This document shows positions 22,215 to 33,757 of a stretch of 48,048 nucleotides of DNA, piece by piece; position 1 is the first letter of the stretch, and the number at the start of each line of letters is the position of its first letter. Under the pieces are notes generated by a model. It was not told where the DNA came from. It searched no databases and saw only the letters and a program-made list of their open reading frames with translations. This stretch comes from Scleroderma bovista (Eukaryota > Basidiomycota > Agaricomycetes > Boletales > Sclerodermataceae), in assembly GCA_037178675.1 (NCBI GenBank), contig JAYMGJ010000408.1, forward strand, positions 1-48,048. The letters are read 5' to 3'. A program made the translations under genes and the position numbers.

Positions 22215-23339
22215 ACCGCCAGGAAGCAGAAGAATCCAAGGATTGATGATCATTTCAGTATGAGAGAGGAATGCAACCTACTGCAGTCCAACTCCCATAC
22301 CAGAACAATCAAAGAAGCAGAAGAAATGATAGAGAAATGAAGGAGAAAAGGAAGAATCATTTTTAGCGCCCAAATGTCAAATTTAGGCGCCCAGTGCCGG
22401 CATTCCGATATTTTGAATAGCTCCGCCATTTTTGAAGCTATCAATCATGTGACTATACCATCATGGAGCCTAGACCATGGTCTATCTGCCTGTCAAGTTC
22501 CGATGTAAATCTGTTTATTTCCCACGGAGATATTCCACCCACAATCCAGACACCCACTTCATCACTCACTATGGAGTCTGCATTTTCTCTGGAACGTTTC
22601 TCTGCTATTGCAGCAGACCTCAACTATGTCCTGCTCTTGGGACAGCCTCTCCCTGAGCTCCTGTGTACTGTCTGGTACATATCTTCCCAGCCTGCTCCCT
22701 CAGTCCCTCTCGTTCTCGGTCAGCGCATTCTCCTCGTCAGTCCTGCGTCGTGCACGTACTTTGGTTGTCTCATGTCTATCGTTAGACTTGAAAATTCATA
22801 CCTGGTTGTCTCTGTGTCTCCTGAGTCCTCTGCATATGGTCCTTTTATCCCAGAGTCCTGTCACATCCATCTCCCTCTATCATTCATCTCGCTTCCCTGG
22901 ACATGTCAAATCCGCTATTCACGTTTCACTTCCCTGCTATCCCGCAACAAACACGAATGAAACAGTGCTCTAGAACCCTTCTTAGGAGCCCTAATAGAGT
23001 ACAGAACCTTCCCCTTACTGCTCAAGGGAAGACTGCACTTCGGGAGCACCAAATTTCGCATTTTTGCTCTACAGAAGCTCAATCCAAGGGATTTGTGACA
23101 CTCTGTGATCAGCTGTGACTCTACTTGTCATTCCAGGCCCCCTGACACTGCTCTTCTGGTCGGATCAATTCTTTTATTATCCCCCAGCCACTCCCATCAG
23201 TGGCACTGCTTCAGAAGCTCATCTCCAGATCTAAAGTTCAATAAATCATAGGTTGTGCTTCCCTTCTTTCTGAGTCACACAGAGTCACTCTGGCTCACTC
23301 TGACTCACTCTGCTGCGCATTATTCATCCCCTCTTGGCA

Positions 23340-23790
23340 TTACTAATCCCCATTACTCCCCTTACCAATCACTTACCAATCATCCTTCAAATCATGCTTA
23401 TCATGCTGCTTATCAATTCATGACTCATGCCCCTATGATTCATATGCATTATGTCATCGCATATGCTCATTTAGCTTCGATCTACTCATCCCATGCTTTC
23501 CCCCCTCTCTTTTGGGCCCCATGCAATGATTTTTCCATATTCTTGGTTATACACCCCTTTTTACCTATGTTTTTGCTCTTTCCCTTGGCTCAGCAGCTTG
23601 TTCAGGCTCTCCCCATCGATGACTCAGCCTGATTACACTGCTTATCAATCGCTTACCAATTTCTTACCAATCTCTTACCAAGCACTTAGTCATTTGTGCT
23701 TACAGGGCCACAGCCCCTCCTGTATATAAACCAGCAGCCAAAGGCTGCAAGGAAGTGTCTGCTTCCCCCTCAATAAAGCGACCACATTCA
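23340..23790 (+). repeat. LTR-like segment with CTTACCAAT array
   Basis: Short imperfect repeats of CTTACCAAT(C/T) (23360-23385 and 23640-23690) precede a TATA-like TGTATATAAACC at about 23720 and AATAAAGC at about 23771. This order is what an LTR promoter and poly(A) signal would look like; boundaries and a second LTR were not found, so a solo LTR is only a suggestion. Confidence 0.35.
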
Positions 23791-24289
23791 CTCTCCCTCT
23801 CTGTCTATAAGCTCTATCTCTGTCTTTGGACTTGTAGGTCACTCAGTGCTGGCCTAAAGCTCCTATATTGCTGTTTATCAGATATATCTTGTATCTGATC
23901 ATTTCTCTAGGCTGAAGCGCAGTCTAGCATCTCTGTCCACTCCATCCCATCACTGTCCATCGCATTCTTGAAGCAGGAACTGTCCCCTTGCTTCCCTGTT
24001 GCTCCATCACTGCTGTTACACCCCTGTTGCCAATCTATCATTGCTCTTCTATCCCAGGACTCTTCCTAACCACTGTGGTAGGCTGAAGAGGAGTCAATAC
24101 CATCCCAAGTCGCATTCCATCCCATCAGAAGCCCTTCCCTTCCCTCCTGCATCCTGCCTGAAGGTGTGCAGCACATCCCCCTGAGGAGATTAAATACCAG
24201 AAACACAAAGGAAGACCACCACTCGCATATTGCTGTCATTTGGTGTTGGTTGTTGGTTGTTCTGACCTCTTCCCTCACTTAGGCGCACA

Positions 24290-25900
24290 CTCAGTAGGAA
24301 AGTGAATCTCCGGGAAGCGCTGCATATGCTTTTGCGCACGTCAGAGTACTTCCTTCGATGGGTGCCCAAATCTCCGGTGCATAATGTCATAATCGACTTT
24401 GCTCACGGAGGCGATGTAGTTAGATCTAATTATTGGGATAGATCTAATCCCGAAAATGACATTGCGATCATCTTCTGGGTCTGGCCCAAACCATAGGTGT
24501 TCATCTTTATGAATGAGGCTAATGCCTTGCTTATCGCCAGTGACTTTGTAGTTACACTGGAGCATTTCACCCATAGAAATGAGGTGTGCAGTAGCGCCTG
24601 GCATATGGAGCACTTGGGTGAGTGTAATGACTTTCTCATCCCCAGAGTTGTGGTCTAGGCACCAGAGTAATACCGTGCCAATGCCAGCAATTAGTGCTAC
24701 ACCATTAGCCGTTTTGGTGTAGTGCGCTCCCTTTAGCGCATTTATAGGAGGCGAAATTGCCTATGTCACCAGTGAAGTGGCATGATGTGCCAGAGTCTAG
24801 GAGCCAGAAGGCACCAGATAGTTCGCTATTGTCGACCATTTTTCCCTTACACTTAGCACAGTGTGCATCACTCGTTTCATGAGAACACAAACAGATATAT
24901 GCATTACTCAAGACACAACATGACAAATTGTAGTTACTGCTTGCTATATACAGTGCTGGTGTAAAGTGCACATGTAAAGGGAGTGTGTCAGTGTCGGTCA
25001 GCACGCGTGCAGAAGGTACTTGCCTAAAGAGGCTGGCCTCCACGCCCATTGCCATCAACATTGTGTTATAGCAGTCGAGGACCATTGCATCGATTTCGTC
25101 AAACTCATTGTCGGCGAAGGGCTCGTGGGCGAAGGGTTCATCATCCCCAAGGGAGGTGGCATCCTCCTCATACATTGTGATGCGTTCCTCAAGACGAAGG
25201 CACTTCAGCGAGGAGGGACTGGCCTCGGGCTGGTCCAGGTTTGCACTCGCCAATGACACAACTTGGTCGAGGGTGCAGATGGTCTGGCAGGAGGGCTCTA
25301 CCCACAAGCGGTGTGCCAAATCAAAGGCCTTAATAGTATTGTCGAAAGCGGGGGGGCCGTAGTTGGTAGCACCGGGGGTGTGAGCCAGGGCACGAGGGTC
25401 AACGGTGGGCTCTGGTCCATTGTAGTGGACATAAGTGGAAAAGGCTGCCTGTTGGGCATTCTTGCGGCGAGCGCGAGCCTTCTTGCCACCGTGTCAAGTG
25501 CGGCCTCCCTGTTCTTGGGCAGGAGCATTTCCACTTGTACCGCTGTTGGACCCGCCTTGCTGCTGCTGCTGGGTGAACTTGGGGTCAGCTGGCTTGTGCT
25601 TCACAGTGCTAAGCTTGTTGGCCTGTGGGCCCTTACCACTGCCACATGAAGAGGCGCCCTTCTGCTCAAAAGAGAGCGTGGCAGCCTTAATGATCCCATC
25701 AGGCTTCAGGTTCTTGATTTTGTCCAGCGATGTTTGGCTGAGAATCTGAGCTATGACCTCCATGGTGGGAGGGAGCTTGCAAAGGATAATCATGGCCTGC
25801 ACAGGGGCAGGGAACTCGAAGCCAGTGTCCTTGAGATAAGCAAAGTGGCTAAGCACTTTGGTGATAGCCAGAGTGGGGTGAGAACTAGTAGTAAACTTTG
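24290..25900 (-). pseudogene. Copia-2 gag C-terminus, protease and pre-integrase region
   Basis: From right to left: gag residues LSHFAYLKDTGFEFPAPVQA (starting about 25870), a Gln run (QQQQQ, about 25560), a TGA at about 25494 where Copia-3 is open, then EERITMYEEDATSLGDDEPF, the protease motif WLLDSGTSCHFTGD (about 24790) and the pre-integrase region (RFGHPSKEVL, about 24350). The frame is shifted near 24735, where KCAKGSALHQNG replaces the Copia-3 reading. The break at about 25900 has no LTR. Confidence 0.8.
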
Positions 25901-27031
25901 GCAGACAACTTTGACCATGAAGGAGTATGGGTGGTGGGCCACTGGCATGGATACTTCATGGCTGTGGTGAATGAGGCAAGTGTGGTCTCTACCCTTCAAT
26001 GCCCTTTCCTGCTAATTGTAAACCAAACCATCATCCCCTCAACCAGCTGCCTTGAAAGAAAAAAATGCAAGACTGGCGAGAGTCTGCAGACAGCCAATCC
26101 AGCCAACGCAGGGTACTATGCGAATCTCACAGCACATTTTGGTGGCAAGGGCTGCCCACGAGGTCCGTGCACACATGCAGCTACATGCATTCAAGCTGAT
26201 GCCTATTGATTCCACCAGATGCCAGGCGATGTCCAACCTGTTCTGACTGGACTCGGCAACACACAGGACGCACTGGGTGCCTGACCACAGGTCTCTTGAA
26301 GGTATGCACTGATCACACATCATTCTCCATGCCTGGTTGATTAATATGATTTGTATGGCTACTAATCCTATCTCACTACAAGCTAGTAACCACGACCAAC
26401 TGTCCCAAGCATGACCAGTCCACAATCAGCTCATGCATGGTGGATGGCATCCATACAACCAGACAACATTGTTGAATGCATTGACCGTGGTCTCCAAGGT
26501 ACACATCAGATGTCTTTGATGAGCACGATTCTGTATAGCTAATCCTGTCTTACTACAAATACCACAACAATGTTCGGAATCCACTGCTGCAACAACGCCC
26601 ACACCCAGTCATGTGTGTGCGACAACACTGGGTGGCCAATGTCGCCGCTGTTGTCTGCGTGAGCCTGGATATTGTAAGATAACCTACAAATATTTGCTAT
26701 ATAGTACCATATTTACCCCAATACGTGGCTCTCCTATGGCCTGGCACTGTGTCTTGTGTTTACTCGTAGCGGTATACTAGAATTTCAACCTCTTGTTTGT
26801 CTTAGCCAAACGCCAAGCCCAGCCAGCTTAGCCCAGACTCTGACAGATTGTACAAGTCTCTCCAGTCAACCCAGTATTTAGAATACTATACTAGTAGTAC
26901 ACATTCACTGCACCACTGGACTAATACATGCATTCTACTAATCTAAGACAACATCAAGGGCAGAGGATGTCGGTTGACCTACACATCATCACTGAGTCAT
27001 GAGCAACGGAAGCTTAAAATATGAAACTTAC
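25901..27031. other. Interval without a confident gene
   Basis: Two similar stretches (about 26300-26382 and 26500-26560) each contain the word CTAATCCT(A/G)TCT(C/T)ACTACAA, perhaps duplicated intron-like sequence. Short frames next to them, such as one rich in Cys near 26577-26650 (CCNNAHTQSCVCDNTG), do not extend. A degraded gene is possible but not supported. Confidence 0.35.
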
Positions 27032-27639
27032 TGGCATGAGAACAGCAGGGCCAAGTCTCTCGCATTGCATATTCAAACGCGGCTGAATGGCCACTCTGTC
27101 TGATGGTCAGTCGGACATGACCAACGAGTTCATCTGCTGCATGTAGATCTTTCTCTGCCCTCTCGAGCATGATACGGTTGAGTTGTAAGGCGATTGTGTT
27201 ATGGTGAACGATCTTGTATGCAAGATCCTTTTGCATGGAGGATATTTGGTGATCGCTTTGAGCAGCCTCAAGGAGTAGGTAAGCCTCCATGTTGCTGCAT
27301 GGAGGAGGAACAATATGACATACATATGATTCTGCTGCTTTGTGCTGAGGCTGAATACCTGGAAGTTAGTATGCATACTAATTGGTACTATGGTTGGCTG
27401 ACCTTTGAATCCGACAATTCAGATTGTATCTCAAGTTTGGTCGGTAACACCCAAGACGGGTGTTGTGACTTGCCAGAAGATAAAAGTTGAAAGGGCCAGC
27501 ATATGGGAGCAATGGCATTTTTGTGAAGCTCGGCAAGCGGAGAAAGGCGAAAGAGGTTTCCAGAGTCTCGCTGCTGATAGCGATCGTGGCGTTGAGCACT
27601 AGCATCAAAATTTACAGAGGTTTCCTGGAGGGCATCCAT
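27032..27639 (-). CDS. Fragment of an orphan helical/coiled-coil gene
   Basis: Two probable exons on the minus strand. One, from ATG 27639 to a donor at about 27403, encodes RYQQRDSGNLFRLSPLAELHKN and PSWVLPTKLEIQSELSDSK. The second, about 27297-27032 (ATG 27290 inside it), encodes an amphipathic helix: ISSMQKDLAYKIVHHNTIAL, LNRIMLERAEKDLHAADELV, and ends at GTAAGT. Composition and the clean donor argue for a real exon. The remainder downstream of 27032 was not found, so the gene may be truncated by rearrangement. No function is assigned. Confidence 0.4.
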
Positions 27640-27787
27640 GGTACAAGGTTTGGCAGGAATACGATGGTCCAGCTTGGAACATTACACACTTGGTAAGCAA
27701 CCTCCTGAGCCTGAGGACATCCATACTTGGTAGTACTAGTAAGTACAGCCTTCGCCCTTCGCCCTTCGACCACACCCTCTCCCATTT

Positions 27788-28091
27788 TGTTGAAGTCGCA
27801 CGTGCACCCGGCTGGAGGATTTGGTGAAGTAAACCGTCGACGAAGTGTGCACAAGACTGCAACCCATATTAGTGTAGACTTAGTAATAGTCCTCTTTAGA
27901 GTAGATGTTACATGTCACACATCATGCATCACAGTCACATGTCACACTATTTGTTGTATATAAACAGTGTTCATCGCTTATATAATATAACAGCTCTTGA
28001 CCAGCTACTGCTACCATCTCAGGTTGTGCACTCCACCCAACAGGTGAGTTGGAGTAGCAGTTCCTCTACATATATAGGTATTGCTTCAACA
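27788..28091 (+). repeat. Copia-3 5' LTR
   Basis: 304 bp. Compared with the 3' LTR it has an 18-bp insertion after CACCCGG (CTGGAGGATTTGGTGAAG) and scattered substitutions. TATA region GTATATAAACAG near 27957. Confidence 0.9.
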
Positions 28092-28105
28092 GGTTATGAG
28101 CCCTG
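28092..28105 (+). other. Copia-3 primer binding site, initiator-Met tRNA anticodon-arm type
   Basis: GGTTATGAGCCCTG immediately follows the LTR. Its complement, CAGGGCTCATAACC, is the anticodon stem-loop of eukaryotic initiator tRNA-Met (CAU anticodon). Copia-type elements are known to prime from a cleaved 5' half of this tRNA. Confidence 0.8.
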
Positions 28106-28493
28106 TGAGCGCACTGTGTGCAGAAATGCACCAGACAGCGCTCCAGCTCCCTGAGACTCTTTTCACCTCAGTGTTGTCGCTTTAACTAGCTTGACGCTGT
28201 GGACCACAGTGAGCTCCTAGCTGAGCCCCTGCACAGCCACAAGGCGAAGTCGATTGACGACTTGTGCCAGACAGTGAGCTCCTAGTTGAGCACCTGTATT
28301 GCCCCAGGCGAAGTTCGTCGATGACTTGCGCCAACCATGGCGAACATCGTCGATGACTTGTGCTGGCATGACCTAGTCATGAGTTAGCTGTTGACAGAAG
28401 TGCTTTCACTAGCACTCAGGTGTTTCTTCTTTTCTTGCTTGTCTGTTGTCGCATTCACTTGCTGACTCCGTTGACTCCCAACAGAACATCACC

Positions 28494-31400
28494 ATGTCCA
28501 GTGCTCTTGACAAGATGGTTCCCATGTTCACTGGCTCCAACTGGCAGCAGTGGCACACCTCTATGCAGGCCTACCTTCAGGCACAAGGCCAATGGTATGT
28601 TTATTCGACGACGCAACCTGCTGATGGCCATGATGACTGAAAGGAGTGGGACGACAACACTGAGAGAGTGCTCGGTAATATCACCTTGCGCCTTGCCCCC
28701 TCGATTCAAGTTGCTGTTTCTGAACTCGCGTCTGTCAAGGAGGTATGGGACTACCTAAAGAAGAATTTTGGCACCCCTAGCATTGGCTCTGCCTACACTG
28801 AGCTTAGCAAGCTCCTTGCGACCACTATCCCTGCTGGCTCCCATCCCACTCCTGCGATTACGAAGTTGCTTAGCCACTTCACCTACCTAAAGGATACTGG
28901 CTTCAAATTCCCTGCCCCTGTGCAGGCTATGATCATTCTTTGCAAGCTCCCTCCCACTATGGAGGTTGTAGCTCAAATTCTCAGCCAGACGTCGCCAGAC
29001 GAGATCAAGAATCTGAAGCCCGACAGGATCGTCAAGGCCGCCATGCTCTCATTCAAGCAGAAAGGCGCCTCTTCTCGTGCCAGTGGTAAGGGCCCCCAGG
29101 CCAACAAGCTTAGCGCTGTGAAGCGCAAGCCGGCTGACCCCAAGTTCACCCAGCAGCAGCAGCAGCAAGGTGGGTCCAATGGCGGTGTGAGCGGAAACGC
29201 TCCTGCCCAAGGACAGGGAGGCCACACTCACCATGGCAGCAAGAAGGCTCGTGCTTGTCGCGAGAATGCCCAACAAGCTGCCTTCACCACTTACGTCCAC
29301 TACGATGGACCAGAGCCCACCGTCGACCCCTGTGCTTTGGCTCACACTCCCAGTGCTGCCCACTACGGCCCCCCCGCATTTGACAATACTATCAAGGCCT
29401 TCGACTTGGCACACCATCTGGGGGTAGAACCCTCTTGCCAGACCATCTGCACCCTCGACCAAGTCATGTCGATGGCTAGTGTGAACCTGGACCAGCCTGA
29501 GGCTGGTCCCTCCTCGTTGAAGCGCCCTCATCTTGAGGAGCGCATCACGATGTATGAGGAGGATGCCATCTCCCTTGGGGATGATGAACCCTTCGCCCAT
29601 GAGCCCTTCACTGATGATGAGTTCGACGAAATTGATGCGATGGTCCTCGACCGCTATAACATGACGTCAATGGCGATGGGCGCGGAGGCCAGCCTCTTCA
29701 GGCAAGTACCTTCTGCATGTGTGCTGACCGACACTGACACACTCCCTTTACATGTGCACTTCATGCTGTCACTGTATATAGCGAGTAGTAACTACAATTT
29801 GTCATGTCGTGTCCCCTCGAGTAATGCATATATTTGTTCGTGTTCGAATAATGCACGCTGTGCTGGCTGTAAGGGAAAAATGGTTGATGATAGCGAACTA
29901 TCTGGTGCCTTCTGGCTACTAGACTCTGGCGCATCACGCCACTTTACTGGTGACATAGGTGATTTCGCCTCCTACAATGCGCTAAAGCGAGCACACTATG
30001 CCAAAATGGCTAATGGTGTAGCACTGATTGCTGGTATTGGCACGGTATTACTCTGGTGCCTAGACCACAACTCTGGGGATGAGAAAGTTATTACACTCAC
30101 CCAAGTGCTCCATATGCCAGGCGCTACTGCACACCTAATTTCTATGGGCGAAATGCTCCAGTGTAACTACAAAGTCACTGGCGATAAGCAGGGCATTAGC
30201 CTCATTCATAAAGCTGAACGCCTATGGTTTGGGCCAGACCCAGAAGATGATCACAACATCATTTTCAGGATTAGATCTATCCCGATAATTAGATCTAACT
30301 ATATTGCCTCTGTGAGCAAAGTCGATTATGACATTATGCACTGGAGATTCGGGCACCCCTCGAAGGAAGTACTCCGATGTGCGCAAAAGCATACGCAGTG
30401 CTTCCCGGAGATCCACTTTCCTACTGAGGACTGTGTTTGCCCTGGATGTGCTCTTGGCAAGATGCCCAATTGAGCTTTCCCAGAGAATGAAAGACGTGCT
30501 TCCAAGCCTTTTGAGCTGGTGCACTCTGATCTCAAATCCTTCCCGGTTATGTTGTACCAGAAGTTTAAATATGTTATCACCTTCTACGACGACTATACCT
30601 CTCATGCCTGGACTATGCCTCTTCGCTCCAAAGCTGCAGCGATTACAGCTGCCAAAGATTTCCTCAAAATGGTGCATGTCCAACATGATACACACGTCGT
30701 TGGATGGATGTCCAATGCTGGCGGAGAGTATAAATCCAATCTGTTTGATCGAGCACTCCTTGAGAAAGGAATTAAAATATATCAAAGTGCTCCAAGAACC
30801 CCCATGCAGAATGGCCACGCCGAGCATTTAGGGTGCACTCTCATGGATAAAGCTGAGTCTATGCGGCATCAAGCCTGCATTCCTGACTCCTGGTGGGAAT
30901 TTGCATTCGCTCATGCAACCCACATTTACAACCGTACTCCGGTAGCTCGCCTGCGATGGTGCACCCCCCATGAAATGCTTAAGGGGGAGATGCCTAACAT
31001 CAACCACCTCTGTGTATTTGGCTGTGGAGCTTTTGTCTACCTCCCAGCCTTGGCTCGAGAAAATAAGATGGCTCCCAAGTTGGAGCTTATGACCTATGTC
31101 GGTGTTGCCCCTGGCAATGAGCGCAACTTCTTGTTTATGCGCTCCACCAATGCAGTGTTTACCACTGCCCACGCCGTCTTTGACGAGCGTCACTTCCCTC
31201 GCTGCCCCAAAAACAGGCGCGAACCTCTCGAGAACCCTTTTGGAAGGGTAAATCCAAAACCTACCACCGATCGACCAGGGAATCCCCCTGATGATATCGA
31301 CAGTGATGACGATGTGGAACACAACCATGGCTACCCACATCCCCAAGCGCAGGATGATGATCCAAAGCGTGAGGAACCTGAGGCTCCTGAGGAAGAGCCT

Positions 31401-33425
31401 AATCAAATAAATCCTCCCCGTACGCCATCTCCAGTGCCTCCACTGGCACCGAGAACGCCTTCACCGGCGAGAAACCCGCCACCTCCGGCACCACAGCGCC
31501 CTGGCCGAGCTGAACGCTGCCAAAATGCGCCGCAACCTCCTGCAGTGAATATCCCTGCCCACCCCCAACATGAACGTAGAGCGCCATTGCGCCCCTGTAA
31601 TGTGTATGGTGAGCGGCGACATCCCGTTGAGCAACTCTGGGATATTGAAAGTGCCTCTCGATGGTGAGAAACAGTGGGTGAGGCCCCTAGGCCCCCACAA
31701 CCAGACACACCAGACCATATCCCTGGTGGTTTCCCTGACACCTCTGCAATGCCCAGTGAGGAAGATGTGCAAAAGATGTGCGAGGAAGGGGGAGCAAACC
31801 TAGTCCAATTCCTGATGGGCAAAGCCCTCACAACCAGCAAGCCTCAATATGAGAGCATCTGCAACTGGTCCTACAAGGACATTGCTCGCTTACCCCAAGC
31901 TGAGCAGAAACTCTGGTGACTTGCTTGCCAAGAAGAGCTCAACGTGCTGCAAAAGCGCAAAGTCTTTGAGCTAGTTGACCGTCCCCGAGACTGGAAGGTC
32001 ATTAAGAATTGATGGGTCTTTGACGTGAAGTCGGATGGCCGCAAGAAAGCCTGCTTAGTAGCAAAAGGCTTCTCCCAGGTCGAGGGATTAGATTTCGACC
32101 AGGTCTTCTCACCAGTTGTGTGCTTTGAAACAGTGCGCCTCATGCTTGCGCTTGCCACACTTGAGAATTGGTATATCACTGGACTCGACGTTCAGAGTGC
32201 CTACTTGTATGGCAAGCTTGACAAAGAGATCTGCATGGAACAACCTGAAGGCTTTGCAGTTCCCGGGCAAGAGCACAAAGTGCTCTGCCTCTGGCGTGCC
32301 CTCTATGGCCTCAAACAGGCCGGCCTAGCTTGGTGGCGCACACTCAATGAGTCTCTGAAAGAGCTCGGGTTTGAGCACCTTAAGTCTGAAGCAGGCATCT
32401 TCTTCTACAAGAAGAAAGGCACCAACATTGTCATTGGTATCATCTATGTTGACAACGCACTATTCTGTGGCCCTAACAAGGCTGTTGTTGATGCCATCAA
32501 AGCGCAGTTCATGCGCAAATGGGAGTGCAGAGACCTTGGAGAACCTAAAGAGTTTCTCCATATGTGAATCACTTGCAAAGGTTGCACTATCCACTTGGAT
32601 CAATGCGCGTACCTACAAAAGGTTGTTGAACACTGTGGCATGCTCAATGCAAAGTCCGCAAGCACCCCACTGCCGGCTGGCTACTATGCTGCCAAAAATA
32701 CAGAGCCTGTTGATGTGGATCTCTGCTCCCGTTTCCAGATGGTTATTGGGTCCCTTCTGTACCTTATGTTAGGCACTAGGCCTGACATTGCTTTTGCAGT
32801 CACTCATCTCTCGTGCCATGCTGCGAACCCATCTCAGGACCACCTAAACAAAGTGCTGTATATCTGTCGCTATTTAATTGGGACACCTACATACTCCCTA
32901 GTATACAACGGTGGATCCGGTGCTGGCCTGATTGCATGCACGGACTCAGATTGGGGATCAGACCCTACCTCTCGCCTCTTGCAAACAGGTTTCTACCTGA
33001 AGCTTGCAGATGGCTTGATCAGTTGGACTTCTCAGTGTGCAGAAGACTATTGCAGTGTACTTCTGTCCACTGAGGTTTTTCTGTGTTTGCTGTAATACAT
33101 GGCTTTGAGCGATTGCACTCGCCAAGTTACCTGGATTCAGAGTTTACTCAGTGAGCTTGGCTATAAGCTGAAAGCTATCCCAATTTGCAGTGATAATCAG
33201 GGGTCCATATTCATGGCATCCAACCCTGTAACAGAGCCTTGCTCCAAGCACATTGACATCCACTACCACGGAATCCGCAAGTCAGTCACGAAAGGTAACA
33301 TGGAACTATTCTTCATTGATGGTGCTGAGAATCCCACCGATCTGCTCACCAAGAACTTACCCTGCGAGAAATTCATGAAGTTCAGAGCTCAACTAGGCTT
33401 ACAGTTTCCCTCTGGCAGCATCTAG
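28494..33425 (+). pseudogene. gag-pol: Copia-3 gag-pol
   Basis: Starts MSSALDKMVPMFTGSNWQQW. Gag carries WQQWHTSMQAYL, VWDYLKKNFGTPS and a Gln run at about 29152. The protease motif WLLDSGASRHFTGD is near 29930, the pre-integrase HWRFGHPSKEV..CPGC near 30345, the integrase core from 30505 (FELVHSDLK), RT from about 32012 and RNase H from about 32900 to KFRAQLGLQFPSGSI. TGA interrupts the frame at about 28638, 30471, 31665, 31917, 32012 and 32565, and small insertions break RNase H near 33050-33095. Copia-2 reads CGA at the sites corresponding to 31665 and 32565. The integrase reads SNAGGEY where SDAGGEY is expected, and the RT box is YVDN instead of YVDD. The element is non-autonomous. Confidence 0.9.
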
Positions 33426-33457
33426 TGCCTTATTCGCTGAAGTGCTCTATGTGCAGC

Positions 33458-33471
33458 ACAGTGAGGGGGAG
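33458..33471 (+). other. Copia-3 polypurine tract
   Basis: GTGAGGGGGAG abuts the 3' LTR and would prime plus-strand DNA synthesis. Confidence 0.75.
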
Positions 33472-33757
33472 TGTTGAAGTCGCACGTGCACCCGGTGTAA
33501 ACCGTCGATGAAGTGCGCACAAGACTGCGACCCATATTAGTGTAGATTTAGTAATAGTCCTCTTTAGAGTAGATGTTACATGTCACACGTCACATGTCAG
33601 TCATGTGTCACACTATTTGTTGTATATAAACAGCGTACACCGCTTATATAATACAACAGCTCTTGACCAGCTACCACTACCATCTCAGGTTGTGCACTCC
33701 ACCCAACAGGTGAGTTGGAGTAGCAGTTCCTCTACGTATATAGGTATTGCTTCAACA
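33472..33757 (+). repeat. Copia-3 3' LTR
   Basis: 286 bp, TGTTGAAG to CTTCAACA. It is closer in structure to the Copia-2 LTR than to its own 5' partner because both lack the 18-bp insertion. Confidence 0.9.

Larger units (their letters stand above)
21950..24289. other. 2.34-kb foreign block replacing the Copia-2 integrase core
   Basis: Compared with Copia-3, similarity stops after CTCGGCGCGG at 21949 and resumes at CTCAGTAGGAAAG at 24290, with about 390 bp of integrase missing. The block contains a two-unit tandem duplication (22098-22214), LTR-like promoter/polyadenylation signals near 23730-23785, and no convincing gene; the longest frames (for example 22463-22960, 165 aa, Ser/Pro/Leu-rich) lack conserved features. 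Confidence 0.6.
19027..25900 (-). mobile_element. Copia-2: truncated and interrupted Ty1/Copia element, same family as Copia-3
   Basis: Reads on the minus strand. Its 3' LTR is on the left (19027-19314), RNase H/RT and the integrase C-terminus fill 19361 to about 21949, an unrelated 2.34-kb block occupies 21950-24289, and the pre-integrase, protease and gag parts continue from 24290 to about 25900. The gag N-terminus and the 5' LTR are missing. Alignment to Copia-3 by eye shows high DNA similarity throughout. Confidence 0.85.
27788..33757 (+). mobile_element. Copia-3: full-length but inactivated Ty1/Copia retrotransposon with both LTRs
   Basis: 5.97 kb bounded by LTRs starting TGTTGAAGTCGCACGTGC and ending GCTTCAACA. 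It has a tRNA-iMet half-molecule type primer site after the 5' LTR, gag-protease-integrase-RT-RNase H order, and a polypurine tract before the 3' LTR. The 5-bp flanks (CATTT on the left, GAAGG on the right) do not match, so no target-site duplication remains. Confidence 0.9.

Noticed and set aside
22463..22973. 165-aa and 121-aa overlapping frames as a gene in the Copia-2 insert
   Set aside because: Ser/Leu/Pro composition follows from C/T-rich DNA; no family features in either frame.
26052..26246. A 64-aa frame beginning MKEKNARLARVCRQ
   Set aside because: No splice partners, no conserved motif, and an equally long antisense frame; not distinguishable from chance.
30222..31840. Minus-strand frames of 145-201 aa over Copia-3
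   Set aside because: They are antisense shadows of integrase and its Pro-rich linker.
28494..33425. TGA recoded as an amino acid (Arg or selenocysteine) in the retroelements
   Set aside because: At the sites of 31665 and 32565 Copia-2 has ordinary CGA, and nearby host-like genes end in TGA, so mutation is the simpler reading.
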